DNA from: Bradyrhizobium sp. CCGUVB1N3
GTDB taxonomy: Bacteria > Pseudomonadota > Alphaproteobacteria > Rhizobiales > Xanthobacteraceae
Direction: 5' to 3'
NCBI RefSeq assembly: GCF_024199925.1
Contig: NZ_JANADR010000001.1
Location: 3,720,001-3,784,000, forward strand
Length of the DNA: 64,000 nucleotides
Part shown: positions 1 through 9,767 of the stretch, piece after piece
Layout: the number at the start of each line of letters is the position of its first letter
How positions within the stretch are numbered: the stretch's first letter is position 1
Program-made: the position numbers and the translations under genes
Notes under the pieces: model-generated
Told to the model about the DNA's origin: nothing
Databases searched by the model: none
What the model saw: the letters and a program-made list of their open reading frames with translations, nothing else

Positions 1-1
1 C

Positions 2-1225
2 GTCACTCTCGTTTGTCGGATCGGCGTTGGCATAGCGAGCCTGCTGGTCTTGGCGAGAGGCTTGGGACCGGCCAATTACGGTTTCATGGCTACGGTTCTC
101 GCCTACTCGTCCATCGCCTCACTGGTGACCGACTTTGGATTTGGCATACAGGCACTACGGGACATCGGCGCCCAGCCTGATCGTGCCGGTGAGCTGATCG
201 CGGCGTGTATCCGCGTCAAAAATCTGCTGGTCGCGACCGCCACCATTATTGCGGTCGGCGCATTATACTCGCTCAATCTGTCCACCGAGCTCTTTTGGGC
301 CAGCTTGATGCTGTATGCGTCCATCATGATCATGTCCTATGGCGATCTTGCTATCATGACGCTGCGCGGCATCGGGCGTTTTGACGTCGAGGCCTATGCA
401 GCACTGGTCGCAGTTGCGATATTTGTCGCAATCGTGGTGGGCATTGCGATCGTGAGGGCGGAAATTCTTACCCTTTCGGGCGCGTTGCTGCTCGCACGCG
501 TCGCTCAGACGATCCTCTCATTCGCGGTGGTGGGTCGTTTCGTCAAATTCGGCAATTGTGGGTTTCGACGTCTGGGCGATTCCCTGCGGTTCGCACGGGA
601 GTCTTCGGGTCTGGCGGTCGATACGTTCCTGACCGTCGTTCCGGGCCAATTGGACACCATCTTTGTGAGCAGTCTGCTCGGTCTGCACGCAGCCGGCACT
701 TATCAAGTGGCATCGCGACTAGCGAACTATGTTCAGCTGCCAATTCAAATTCTCGCACAGGTTTATATGCCGCGCCTGGCCCACAGCCATCGCAACGATC
801 GCGATGCCGCGGACAAGCTCGAGCGTCATATGGTCCTTGAGTTCTCCGGCATAGGTCTGGTCCTGGGGCTTGCGTTCGCGACCCTTGCGCCGATCGCGAC
901 TCCGGTGGCTTTCGGCGCAGAGTACATCGTTCCGTTTGACGTATGGGCCGCCTTCGCAGTCCTTTTCTGCGTAAAATCTTCGGCGGCGGCGCTCGGAGTT
1001 GCGTTGGTTGCCCGCCGAGGCGTGATGTACCGCGTGATCGGCCAGGCTGTGGGAGTTACAACCATCATACTCGGTATGCTCGTTCTCTTGCCAAAGTACG
1101 GTTTGGTGGCGGCTCCCGCCTCGATGGTTGCCGGCACCCTGCTAACGGGCGGCATATATCTCGGCAGACTTATCCTGTTAGCCCATAGATCGCGCTCGAA
1201 TGATGCAGTCAAAGTCGAAGCGTGA
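2..1225 (+). CDS. Wzx-type polysaccharide flippase (5' end cut by window)
   Basis: Multispanning membrane protein of the polysaccharide/oligosaccharide flippase (MATE-like) superfamily. It is expected to move lipid-linked repeat units across the inner membrane. The frame is open to the window edge and the residues before the TTG at 50 (including GIASLLVLARGLGP) look like the normal first helix, so the real start lies outside the window. The remainder alternates hydrophobic helices with short Arg-rich loops to the end, as in the family. Its stop overlaps the GTG start of the next gene by four bases (GTGA), so the two are probably translated together. Family assignment is firm; the repeat unit carried is unknown. 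Confidence 0.85.
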   Translation, partial: VTLVCRIGVGIASLLVLARGLGPANYGFMATVLAYSSIASLVTDFGFGIQALRDIGAQPDRAGELIAACIRVKNLLVATATIIAVGALYSLNLSTELFWASLMLYASIMIMSYGDLAIMTLRGIGRFDVEAYAALVAVAIFVAIVVGIAIVRAEILTLSGALLLARVAQTILSFAVVGRFVKFGNCGFRRLGDSLRFARESSGLAVDTFLTVVPGQLDTIFVSSLLGLHAAGTYQVASRLANYVQLPIQILAQVYMPRLAHSHRNDRDAADKLERHMVLEFSGIGLVLGLAFATLAPIATPVAFGAEYIVPFDVWAAFAVLFCVKSSAAALGVALVARRGVMYRVIGQAVGVTTIILGMLVLLPKYGLVAAPASMVAGTLLTGGIYLGRLILLAHRSRSNDAVKVEA

Positions 1226-2430
1226 AAAGAGAGAGAATCGTGACCGTAAAAGCGCGCAACAAGACTCTGGAAATAGGCCTTCTTTGGCACACCTTCAGCC
1301 ATGGCAATCTGGGCGTCGATGCTCTGGCGCGCGGGCATGCCAATCTGCTGCGTCGTGCAGCGCAGAAAGTTGGTGTCGATGCGCATTTCACGTCGCTTGG
1401 TGCGGGCCAGAATCATCGCGCCGAACTGCCTAGTGACGTCACGAATGGCCCGGAGCCGCAGCTCAAACAGTTGATGAAGGGCAACTTCGGATTCCTTGAC
1501 GCCGTCCGAAGCTGCGACGTCATTTTCGACATCGGCGAAGGCGATAGCTTTACCGACATCTACGGGGTGCGGCGGTTCGCGCGATTGGCCGGAACAAAGT
1601 TGGCCGCACTTGCGTTGGCCAAGCCATTGATCCTGGCCCCGCAAACCATCGGACCATTCAACAACTTGGTTTGCCGGCGTACTGCGATCATGGTGATGCG
1701 CCGCGCCACGGGCGTCTTTACACGCGACGATCTTTCCTCGGCGTTTCTCAGCGAAAGTGGAATTGCGAACGCCGCCGAGTTCATTGACGTTGCCTTTGCC
1801 GTACCTGTCGTCAAGCAAGCCAAGGCGGCTGACCGATTGCGGGTTTGCCTGAACGTCTCAGGCCTCCTCTATAATCAGGGATACACCGGCAAGAACGAGC
1901 TCGGCATGGCCCTCGACTATGCGTCCTTGACGCATTCCCTGATCGAGGGGATGAGCAAGCGATCGGGTGTTGAGATCCATCTGCTGGCCCATGTGAGCGG
2001 CTCGGGTGGCGCGGATGATGATGCCCCCGTCATGCACGAACTGAAAAGACGCTATCCTTCGGCAGTCACCGCGCCGTTGTTTGAAACCGCCGAGCAAGCC
2101 AAATCCTATCTATCGGGAATGGATTTCGTCGTCGCGGGGCGCATGCACGCCTGCATCGGAGCGTTCTCCGCCGGCGTGCCGGTCGTACCGATCGCCTATT
2201 CGCGCAAGTTCAACGGCCTGTTCAACACGCTGAGGTATACGCATTATATCGACGGCAAAGTCGACAACGAGGACGTCGCACTTGGCAAGATAATGGCGGC
2301 CTTCGATGCTCGGGACGCGTTGGCGCTCGACGTGGAAAGAGGGTTGACGATCGCAGACGCGCGCCTTGCACGATACGAAGATCAACTGATCCAAATTCTA
2401 ACAGATGCTTCCGGGACGAAGTCTCGATAG
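1222..2430 (+). CDS. Polysaccharide pyruvyl transferase family protein
   Basis: Cytoplasmic enzyme of the WcaK/CsaB-like polysaccharide pyruvyl transferase family. Such enzymes add a ketal pyruvate from phosphoenolpyruvate to a sugar of a surface glycan. The N-terminal HTFSHGNLGVDAL is the family's glycine-rich Asn-Gly element. The C-terminal AGRMHACIGAFSAGVPVVP followed by a YSRKF segment is the conserved R-x-H block. Length 402 aa is usual. The GTG start overlaps the flippase stop, and the next gene is a glycosyltransferase, supporting a role in repeat-unit decoration. Pyruvylation itself is inferred from family, since some members in such clusters lack proven activity. Confidence 0.82.
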   Translation: MKRERIVTVKARNKTLEIGLLWHTFSHGNLGVDALARGHANLLRRAAQKVGVDAHFTSLGAGQNHRAELPSDVTNGPEPQLKQLMKGNFGFLDAVRSCDVIFDIGEGDSFTDIYGVRRFARLAGTKLAALALAKPLILAPQTIGPFNNLVCRRTAIMVMRRATGVFTRDDLSSAFLSESGIANAAEFIDVAFAVPVVKQAKAADRLRVCLNVSGLLYNQGYTGKNELGMALDYASLTHSLIEGMSKRSGVEIHLLAHVSGSGGADDDAPVMHELKRRYPSAVTAPLFETAEQAKSYLSGMDFVVAGRMHACIGAFSAGVPVVPIAYSRKFNGLFNTLRYTHYIDGKVDNEDVALGKIMAAFDARDALALDVERGLTIADARLARYEDQLIQILTDASGTKSR

Positions 2431-2472
2431 TATTCATAGAGGGTTTCTGGAGCGCGGCATGAGGGATATATC

Positions 2473-3615
2473 GTGGAAGTAAGCCTTATTCTTGATCCAC
2501 TTTTGAGCCGGCACGGTCCGACCTACATCGCCGCCAGGCTTGCCGAAGCGATGAATGGTCCCGAGGCACCTTGTCGTGTCTTCACCTCCGTCAACAAATG
2601 GTCCGGCGCTCCCCTCAAGGTTGAGGTCTTGACAGGCCTGCCAACCCCTGGATTTCTCGGCAGGATCCCGACCAGGGTTGCTAGAAAGTTGGTGATGCCC
2701 CTCGCGGAAAGAAAACTGCTCAGCAAGGTGCAGAACTCCAAGGGAAAGCAGATTGTTTTCACATTCGGCGACGTATCGCTTCCCTTGGCTCAAAAGCTGC
2801 ACGCGCTGGGCGTTACCGTCGTTCGGGAAAAATTCAACTGCGCCCGCGCGACCGCCCGCACGATCCTCTATCAGGCCTACGGCTCGCTCGGCGTGGCGCC
2901 CTCGCATGGGCTGGATGACGCTTCGATCAAATACGAAAACGACGGCCTCGCGATCGCGGATGCGGTCTTTTGTCCGAGTCCTCAGGTTGCGAAATCGCTG
3001 CGTGCCCTAGGTATTCCGGACGATCGTCTGATCGCGACCAGCTATGGTTGGGAGCCGGCCCGATTCGCGGGTAGCCACAAATCCTTTCCTGCGGATGGAG
3101 GCGTCACGCTGGTTTTCGTAGGATATCTGTGCGTACGAAAGGGCGCGCATATTTTACTGGACGCTTGGCAAAAAGCTAATATCAAGGGCCGCCTGATCAT
3201 CGCCGGTGCTATCGAGCCGATCATTCAGGAACGATATGCCAGCGTTCTGCAGCGTCCGGATGTGAAGTACATGCCATATACGGACGATGTTCCCTCTCTC
3301 TATCGGTCCGCGGACTGGTTCGTCTTTCCGACGCTTGAGGAAGGCGGTCCGCTCGTGACCTATGAAGCCGCCGGTTGCGGGGTTCCTGCATTGGTATCCC
3401 CGATGGGAGCCGGCGCATTTACGCGCGACAAGGTAGATGGAATTGTTCTTGATAGCGTCAACCCCGAGGAATGGGCCCAGGAAATTGCGTCTTTACCTTC
3501 GCGCGAAGAAGAGCGCCGTGGAATGGCCGCCTCGGCGAAAAGCCGCTCGCTGGACTTCACCTGGGACAAGGTGGGAGCGCGTCGTCGGGAAATCCTGCAA
3601 GGCAAATTTCGATAA
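2473..3615 (+). CDS. Glycosyltransferase, GT4-like (family 1 fold)
   Basis: GT-B type glycosyltransferase of 380 aa that probably adds one sugar to the lipid-linked repeat unit at the cytoplasmic face. The C-terminal half shows the Glycos_transf_1 pattern: a VFVGYLCVRKGAHILLDAW segment, RLIIAGA, then DWFVFPTLEEGGPLVTYEA, the usual nucleotide-sugar binding E-x7-E region. The start is GTG at 2473; an ATG at 2459 is in another frame and stops after seven codons. The gene sits 42 bases after the pyruvyl transferase gene and 8 bases before the next one, so an operon is likely. Donor and acceptor cannot be read from sequence. Confidence 0.85.
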   Translation: MEVSLILDPLLSRHGPTYIAARLAEAMNGPEAPCRVFTSVNKWSGAPLKVEVLTGLPTPGFLGRIPTRVARKLVMPLAERKLLSKVQNSKGKQIVFTFGDVSLPLAQKLHALGVTVVREKFNCARATARTILYQAYGSLGVAPSHGLDDASIKYENDGLAIADAVFCPSPQVAKSLRALGIPDDRLIATSYGWEPARFAGSHKSFPADGGVTLVFVGYLCVRKGAHILLDAWQKANIKGRLIIAGAIEPIIQERYASVLQRPDVKYMPYTDDVPSLYRSADWFVFPTLEEGGPLVTYEAAGCGVPALVSPMGAGAFTRDKVDGIVLDSVNPEEWAQEIASLPSREEERRGMAASAKSRSLDFTWDKVGARRREILQGKFR

Positions 3616-3623
3616 ACTAGGCG

Positions 3624-4850
3624 ATGAGGCGGTTTCGTATGGGTGAACTGGCCCGTATCAAGCGCAATGGGCTTTGCCATGGTTGCGGCGCTTGCGCGAC
3701 GGCGGTCGGGGGCGACAAGATCAAAATGTCTATGACTTCGGCAGGCTATTTGCGGCCTGAGGAGCAGCAGCCGTTGGCAACTGCCGATGAGGAAATCGTA
3801 CAAAAAGTTTGCTCCGGAGCGGAGCTGCAACATTTGCCATCAACGGAGGTTAGCTACGACCGGTCCTGGGGGCCTATCGTTTCGCTCGAGACCGGATTTT
3901 CCACCGACGCGGACGTTCGCTATCTTGGTTCTTCTGGTGGTGTGATTTCCGCGATCGCGATCCATCTTCTCGAGACGCGCGCTGTTGACTTCATCCTCCA
4001 TACGTCCGCCGACCCAAACGATCCCGTTGGCAATATCACCCGGCCCAGCACGACGCGCGCCGAGATCATCGAGGCCGCCGGCTCTCGCTACGCGCCATCC
4101 GCGCCTCTGGCGGATCTCGAGGCCTACTTGTCCAGAGAGCGCACCTTCGCCTTTATCGGCAAGCCATGCGACGTTGCAGCACTGCGACGAATGGCACGCT
4201 CGGACCCGCGCATCGATCGACTCATCCCGTTCAAGATATCGTTCTTTTGCGCCGGGGTACCAAGCCGCAAGGGTGCCCTAGCGGTCGTTGAAAAGCTGGG
4301 CGTCGAGCAGAACGAACTCGTCAAATTTTCCTACAGAGGACGGGGCTGGCCTGGCTGGACTCGCGCGACGCGCCGGGACGGGTCAGAGGAGAAAATGGAT
4401 TACAATTCCTCCTGGGGATACATTCTGAGCCCGCGCGTGCAGTTTCGTTGCAAGATCTGTCCGGATGGCACCGGCGAATTTGCGGATATCACGTGTGCCG
4501 ACGCTTGGTACAGCGAGGACGGCTATCCCGACTTCACGGAGCGTGACGGTCGTAGCCTGATCATGGCCCGCACACCCTCCGGCCGGGCGCTGCTCGACAC
4601 CATCAGACAGGCGGGCGCATTGAGTTGTGAATCGTTGCCAATAGCCGACATCCGCAAGATGCAACCGCATCAGTACAACCGCAAAAGAGCGGTCTTCGTC
4701 CGCCTGCTGGCGATGCGCTTCAAGGCGTTCTCAACCCCGAAATATCGAGGTCTCTCCCTGCTGGCGTTGGCGCTGCAATCGTCCCCGGTCTGGCTACTTC
4801 GGAATTTTCTGGGAACGTACTTGCGGCTGCGCAAGTCCGAGAGTTTGTAA
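3624..4850 (+). CDS. FrhB/FdhB-like (coenzyme F420 hydrogenase beta subunit family) protein
   Basis: Related to the FrhB_FdhB N- and C-terminal domains of F420-reducing hydrogenase and formate dehydrogenase beta subunits. Cys18, Cys21 and Cys24 in LCHGCGAC form an N-terminal cluster motif. A second Cys set lies in FRCKICPDGTGEFADITC, so an Fe-S plus flavin redox protein is likely. Members of this family recur next to polysaccharide pyruvyl transferases in surface-glycan clusters, as here, where their substrate is unknown. An alternative ATG at 3639 has a better ribosome binding site (GAGGCGG) and would shorten the protein by five residues. It is the last gene of the four-gene plus-strand run. 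Confidence 0.8.
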   Translation: MRRFRMGELARIKRNGLCHGCGACATAVGGDKIKMSMTSAGYLRPEEQQPLATADEEIVQKVCSGAELQHLPSTEVSYDRSWGPIVSLETGFSTDADVRYLGSSGGVISAIAIHLLETRAVDFILHTSADPNDPVGNITRPSTTRAEIIEAAGSRYAPSAPLADLEAYLSRERTFAFIGKPCDVAALRRMARSDPRIDRLIPFKISFFCAGVPSRKGALAVVEKLGVEQNELVKFSYRGRGWPGWTRATRRDGSEEKMDYNSSWGYILSPRVQFRCKICPDGTGEFADITCADAWYSEDGYPDFTERDGRSLIMARTPSGRALLDTIRQAGALSCESLPIADIRKMQPHQYNRKRAVFVRLLAMRFKAFSTPKYRGLSLLALALQSSPVWLLRNFLGTYLRLRKSESL

Positions 4851-5424
4851 GCTCAAGCACAGCAGGCCTTGCCGAGCGGGCGCCGAACCAAAGTATGCGC
4901 GCAGCCAGGCTGCTTTGTTACCAGGAAAAATTGTGGTGGCAACAGCGACCGGAGCGCTGGCAATCGTATATGAAATCGCCAAGCCCCCGCTTGGAATACC
5001 TCAACGCTTTCAAAACAGTCCTCAGCTTCGTCGGACGGATTTTCAGAGCCAAGCAAGGCTGCAAATTGGGCCATATGCACAAATCCAGGTGTTTCAGTCA
5101 GGAGATCGTTGGGTCCGCTATTCGCAGCAACGAGGCTATTTCGGGCCGACCATGGGCTCACGCTTTGTAGCACCACAGCGCGAAAAAAAATCACGAGCAG
5201 AACTAGCGACTCTGGACCCAGGGTAGCTCCGCCCTACCGCAAACTCAAACTAGGCAACGATATTCGACGCCAGCCCCAGCGGAGCACGGGAAATCCGTTC
5301 CATCATCTCGCCTCATCGGCGGCCGATACATTTACTTGCGTGGGTCCCTTCAGTAAGTTTAGATCCGACCAAGAGAAGATAGATTGAGTTCATTTTCCAG
5401 CCGAGGCGCGGGCGTATATCCAAA
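4851..5424 (+). other. Non-coding stretch between two polysaccharide genes
   Basis: No frame here resembles a known protein, and the short open frames have poor codon use. The composition is more AT-rich than the flanking Bradyrhizobium-type DNA, including an A-run near 5184. It probably holds the promoter of the downstream beta-helix gene, but no convincing promoter box or terminator hairpin is visible. Confidence 0.4.
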
Positions 5425-6672
5425 ATGACTTTCAGTCGACGTTTACTACTTGCGGGGTTTGCAGTCGGAGCACCCGCTGCAGCTGCGCAACCGGTTCGGG
5501 ATCAGACTGACAAGGCTGACTCGGCCCTCCTCGATGTAAGAGATGCAGGATCGCTATCGCCAGATTCTGACAACACGAGTACATTTGATGGCGCCCTGGC
5601 TGGAGCGGCTGCTTCCGGAAAGGCGGGAATATTCATTCCGCCCGGGCGATGGCCCGGTAGCATTATTGTTAAACAGGACAACGTCCGGATCGTCGGTGCC
5701 GGTCGACCGGTTTGGACCGGCTCAGCACTTGCTGGGGGCACCATCATTGTCGGCGGGATCGAAAATCGCCGCGTCGGCACGGAAATTGGCCATCTCGGAG
5801 TAGATCAATCAACCGTTTCCAGCACCATCATTGACGGTCTCCATTCTGGAGGTGCTAGCGACGAAATCGCCGTTGGCTACTACTATCACGATCTAGCGTT
5901 TCTTGGTCGCGGGTACAGCGGAGGAAAATCTGCTCATGCCCTATTGATGCAGAATGGCACGAATTCCATTGTGGAGAGGATACTAGCAATAAGATATGCC
6001 CACGGCGTCGCGGTCAGGATGTCCCGCGCGCATGTGCGGGACATAGAGACAATCGATATGGAAGCTTCTTCCGTGATCTTCAAGTCAGACAGCATGTCCG
6101 GCAAGAATGACTGTATCGGAAGCAGCCTCGATGGGTTGAGCGCGAAGACAACTGCACCGCGGCGCAACGCCAACATCATTATCGAGAGCAGAGGCACCGG
6201 TAAGTCGACCAGGAATATCAGGGTACAAAACGTTCTTTCGGAAGGCTCCGCTTCTGCGACCATAACAGTCGACAAGGATCCGGGCGGCGAAGTCGACAAT
6301 GTTCTCGTAAGTAACGTGACGTCGGACGGCTGTAGCGCCGACAGAGCGTTTGCAATAATTCACGGCACGAACATCACTCTCTCCACATGCATCGCTAAAG
6401 ACAATGCAGGGTTCTCATTCCGAAACTCAGCAGCTACAGGTGTGAAGTTATTCGGTTGCGTTTCGATCAACGCAAAAGCAGCTGCATACTTCCAAGATGC
6501 ACCGTTCGATTTCGCACAGATCAACAACGAGATCATCGGCGCAAAGATATCTGGCGCTCAGGTCGGTAGAGGCAAGCTGACCACCAAACTCCAGGACGGG
6601 TTGCTAGAATACGATGGCACTAGTCTGTACTTTACCACCGGCGGCGTACGCCGAATTGTAAATTTTAGCTGA
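5425..6672 (+). CDS. Exported right-handed beta-helix (pectate-lyase-like) protein
   Basis: A 415-aa protein with a Tat-like signal (SRRLLLAG at residues 4-11, then an Ala-rich cleavage region near residue 22). A beta-helix fold follows, with repeated short strands such as SIIVKQDNVRIVGAG and NVLVSNVTSDG. This is the pectate lyase 3 / glycosyl hydrolase 28-like superfamily. The final LLEYDGTSLYFTTGGVRRI resembles C-terminal segments of phage tailspikes and adhesins. Inside a capsule/EPS cluster such proteins may cleave, epimerise or bind the polymer. Catalytic residues cannot be assigned. It stands alone on the plus strand and a second member (9768-10883) lies nearby. Confidence 0.72.
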   Translation: MTFSRRLLLAGFAVGAPAAAAQPVRDQTDKADSALLDVRDAGSLSPDSDNTSTFDGALAGAAASGKAGIFIPPGRWPGSIIVKQDNVRIVGAGRPVWTGSALAGGTIIVGGIENRRVGTEIGHLGVDQSTVSSTIIDGLHSGGASDEIAVGYYYHDLAFLGRGYSGGKSAHALLMQNGTNSIVERILAIRYAHGVAVRMSRAHVRDIETIDMEASSVIFKSDSMSGKNDCIGSSLDGLSAKTTAPRRNANIIIESRGTGKSTRNIRVQNVLSEGSASATITVDKDPGGEVDNVLVSNVTSDGCSADRAFAIIHGTNITLSTCIAKDNAGFSFRNSAATGVKLFGCVSINAKAAAYFQDAPFDFAQINNEIIGAKISGAQVGRGKLTTKLQDGLLEYDGTSLYFTTGGVRRIVNFS

Positions 6673-6799
6673 GCTGACAGCACTTGTGCGATCGTTGCCA
6701 CTAACTCATCCGCCGCGAAGAACGTAGATTTCAGCGCGGGATGATTTGAGGTTGGGCGATCGGCGGCGTGAAGATTTGAAACAACAAGAGCCCAAGCCA

Positions 6800-7070
6800 C
6801 CGGATGAGGCCACCGTTGCCGGGCAGCGCCTTCACGTGGGTGACGAACTGGCCGCCCTTGGATGTGCCAAGTCGTGGCGACGGAGACCGCCAGCGCCAGC
6901 ATGCGTCCGAGGAAATCTCACTGAGCGAGTCCGCGCGGGCTTCGATTGTGGGCAATGTCGCGGATGACGCGCCCGAGATCGGTTCTGAGCGTCTTCAAGG
7001 CCCGGTTGGCGCGCGTGAACTGCTTGGCATGAACATAGCGCTGGTGCTCGATCAACACGAACCTACCTAC
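6800..7070 (-). pseudogene. IS5-family transposase remnant
   Basis: Read on the minus strand, three short blocks match the known order of an IS5-type DDE transposase: RYVHAKQFTRANRALKTLR with GRVIRDIAHN, then AVSVATT, then SKGGQFVTHVKALPGN. They fall in different frames. The first ends at a TGA near 6920, and only 7 bases separate the second and third blocks where the intact protein has three residues. The 5' and 3' parts and the terminal inverted repeats were not found. The rest of the 6673-7261 gap shows no other gene. Confidence 0.7.
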
Positions 7071-7261
7071 CCGTGCATCTTCCTCCAATGCCGCCACAGA
7101 ATCACAGCTAATGGTTCAAGGGAACGGCAAAACGAAACTGCAAGCTATCGGCGCTTCACATCCCGGAAGCTCGCAGTCCCAATGCCGTCGCGCCCCGCAA
7201 GATCGACCTCCGCTCGATGGCTTAGGAGATCCTTCACGGCCGCCCAAACCTGTTGCGATGA

Positions 7262-8395
7262 CTACCGCGACCCCCCTCGACTGTAAGGAAGTCGGGAAGC
7301 AAGAACGTTTGTGATTGGCCGTTCCAACAGAAAATATATCAGACTGGTGACCGCAAGAGCGAAGGCAATGGAGCATGCGATAGCTAGGTAAGGTGCAACA
7401 ACTCCAATCTTCTTGAGGACCACGGGCACAATCGGCGCAACCAAAGGATGAAACAGATAGGTCGAGTAGGATGCGGCGCCAAGAAAAACAAAGGGGCGAG
7501 GCACCGTCAGCCCGGCACGCTGCTCTAACGAAACGCTCCCCCACAGGACAAAGAATGAGGCTAGCCCGATGGAAAGAATTGGAGGGATAGGAACGAGAAC
7601 GCCGAAAACATCAAAAACGATAGAAAGCAGTCCCAACCCAATCGAGGCCAAAGAGGCCGTCACTCCAAGGATAATCTTCTTTCGAAAAAGGCCACCCAGC
7701 ACCATGCCAAAAACGAAGTTGAGCATTATGCTGTCAAGCAGGAAATACACGATTGAGTGCCGCTCCATCTCGACCAAATCACTCCGAAAGAGCGAAATCA
7801 GGGAAATGACCAGAATAATAACTCCGACAAACTTTATCGGCTCAACCTTTAGCATCAGGGCCAGAGCGAACAGCAAGTAAAAGAACATTTCGAATACAAG
7901 TGTCCACCCCACCCCCAACAGTGGCTGGATCGTTCCGTCGATTGGATTATAGCTGGGAAGGAAAAGATATGACTTGATAATAAGCGGCACATCAAAGCCA
8001 GTGTGAAGAACTTGCTCAGCGGCAAACAGCGTTGCAACAACCTTAACACTGGTTGCGATCCAGTAGATCGGCACGATGCGTAATAACCGTCTCACCGAGA
8101 AAATCTTCCAGCCGTCATCACTGACGGCAAGTTTCTCCGATGAAATGATCATAACGAAACCGCTGATCACAAAAAACAAAACGACGCCCGACGCGCCCCT
8201 CCGCCAATATTCGAAGCTCCCATCGAGTCGCTCGTGAACATAGAAACCGCAATGGGTAATCAATACCAAAAAGGCTGCTAGAAATCGCATGAACTGAATA
8301 GAATTCAGTCGACTTGACGAAGCTTCCAACTTTAGTGAAGCGGGGTCCACCAAACCCTTCGCAAAGCCCGCCGAAGCTTGGGTTAGCATTTCCAT
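7262..8395 (-). CDS. Membrane acyltransferase, OafA/acyltransferase_3 family
   Basis: Integral membrane O-acyltransferase of 377 aa with about ten hydrophobic helices. Early residues NSIQFMRFLAAFLVLITHCGFY contain the family's R-x-L-A-A and catalytic His positions near helix 1. FFVISGFVM is the second conserved block. Such enzymes acetylate or otherwise acylate sugars of surface polysaccharides. The gene ends an apparent minus-strand run that starts near 12,965. It is separated from the preceding polymerase by about 80 bases. ATG at 8395 is used; an ATG two codons later is equally possible. Codon use is more AT-rich than in the flanking core genes. Confidence 0.85.
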   Translation of the reverse strand: MEMLTQASAGFAKGLVDPASLKLEASSSRLNSIQFMRFLAAFLVLITHCGFYVHERLDGSFEYWRRGASGVVLFFVISGFVMIISSEKLAVSDDGWKIFSVRRLLRIVPIYWIATSVKVVATLFAAEQVLHTGFDVPLIIKSYLFLPSYNPIDGTIQPLLGVGWTLVFEMFFYLLFALALMLKVEPIKFVGVIILVISLISLFRSDLVEMERHSIVYFLLDSIMLNFVFGMVLGGLFRKKIILGVTASLASIGLGLLSIVFDVFGVLVPIPPILSIGLASFFVLWGSVSLEQRAGLTVPRPFVFLGAASYSTYLFHPLVAPIVPVVLKKIGVVAPYLAIACSIAFALAVTSLIYFLLERPITNVLASRLPYSRGGSR

Positions 8396-8476
8396 GATCT
8401 TCCATTCGCCGCTAACGTCCGAGCCGGCAACATACTAGCCTTATTGCGGAGCTAGTATTGGCGGCCTGCGTGTATC

Positions 8477-9763
8477 CTATCTGAATGCCACATCGGGTGA
8501 AGACCGCCCCGGGATATGGGTTGGTTCCGTGGCTCTGATTGAGTCCGGCCTAGCTAGGTAATGGGCTGTGCAAAAGCCAATTAAAATGCTCAAAACTTGG
8601 CCCGGCGCTCCCGGATTATAGATACTTGCAATCATCGGAATATTCACAAGCGAAACAAGGACTAGACCTGCCGCGAAATTGCGGACTTCACTAGCCGATG
8701 GGTCCAAACCCGACCGAAGTTTTCTTCGAAACAGAGAAACCCATAGCCAAAACTGGACAAATATCAGCGCAAGACCAGCGCACCCCGATCGTACGAAAAT
8801 GAAGGACCATGCGTTGTGGAACACGGGGATGTCCGTCAAATAGTCCGCCCCTAACTTAATGCGCCAAAGAATGGGGACGAGCGCGTGCCACCCAGTGCCG
8901 AATAGTGTTGCTAAAGCGCCCTCATCCCACACGTGCGAGAAAGCACGGAACGTTTCAAACCCGCGCCAGCCAACGTTGACTTCCGCGTCCGAGTAGCGCT
9001 GGATGGAGATGATCTCGACCACACCGCTGGGGAGCTTGTAAAACATCTGCCTAAGCAGATCAGGGTCAAAAATCAGCTGGATAAACGGCGTCGTCAAGAC
9101 AAACAAGATCGCCGCCAATGAGACCGCGGCGAAAGGCACCAGAATCAGCGGCGCGTAGTAGCTGAAGACCAGGACGGCCATCGTAATAAGCCCGGATCTT
9201 GATCCCGAGAGATACATCGCCCCTGCTATCACCGGCAGCGCAACCAACTCAATGGGCTTTATTCGCAGCGATGTGACGTGCCCAACTACCAACGCAGCCG
9301 CAATTGCTACAGTAATATAGCCGACGCCAATGGCGTCCCGAAGCGCGTATCTGCTCTCTCCCTCAGCCCCACCAGTAGAGGCGTACTTATAGGCGTACAT
9401 AAACGATAATATCACAGCTGCGATCACGATCGCTCTTCGAAGCAGATGGAAGGGCAATCTCATCCTAAGCTGGAGATAAATGCCTGCACCGATGAACACG
9501 AGAGGTCGCGACGTGTAGTAGGCTCCCTTAGCAGCATCCACACCCATCGAACCGCTCACCATGGAGACTATGCCGCCAAGCAAGGAAATCAGGATTAAAG
9601 GCCAGCATATCGCGAGCAGGTTTGCGGCGTTGCGTGGAGACGTAGCAACCAACAAAATAAATATCGGCAAGCACGCAACGTAGACGACTACCCATGGCGC
9701 TACCTCGGCGAAAACGAATAGCACGACCAAGAAGGCAGTCTTTAGCAGGTCGTCCTGGGTCAT
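8477..9763 (-). CDS. O-antigen polymerase/ligase-like membrane protein (Wzy candidate)
   Basis: Hydrophobic 428-aa protein with a dozen predicted helices and a large loop around ALATLFGTGWHALVP, the counterpart of the G-x-G segment in the Wzy_C/O-antigen ligase family. As the only such gene embedded among repeat-unit glycosyltransferases, it is the best candidate for the repeat-unit polymerase of this variable cluster. The frame extends upstream to 9868, but ATG 9763 (MTQDDLLK) fits a start just four bases after the stop of the beta-helix gene, so the longer version is rejected. Polymerase versus ligase cannot be decided by sequence alone. Confidence 0.75.
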   Translation of the reverse strand: MTQDDLLKTAFLVVLFVFAEVAPWVVVYVACLPIFILLVATSPRNAANLLAICWPLILISLLGGIVSMVSGSMGVDAAKGAYYTSRPLVFIGAGIYLQLRMRLPFHLLRRAIVIAAVILSFMYAYKYASTGGAEGESRYALRDAIGVGYITVAIAAALVVGHVTSLRIKPIELVALPVIAGAMYLSGSRSGLITMAVLVFSYYAPLILVPFAAVSLAAILFVLTTPFIQLIFDPDLLRQMFYKLPSGVVEIISIQRYSDAEVNVGWRGFETFRAFSHVWDEGALATLFGTGWHALVPILWRIKLGADYLTDIPVFHNAWSFIFVRSGCAGLALIFVQFWLWVSLFRRKLRSGLDPSASEVRNFAAGLVLVSLVNIPMIASIYNPGAPGQVLSILIGFCTAHYLARPDSIRATEPTHIPGRSSPDVAFR

Positions 9764-9767
9764 GCAG

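Noticed and set aside
826..1818. 330-codon minus-strand frame across the flippase and pyruvyl transferase genes
   Set aside because: It spans the junction of two well-supported plus-strand genes and has no recognisable content.
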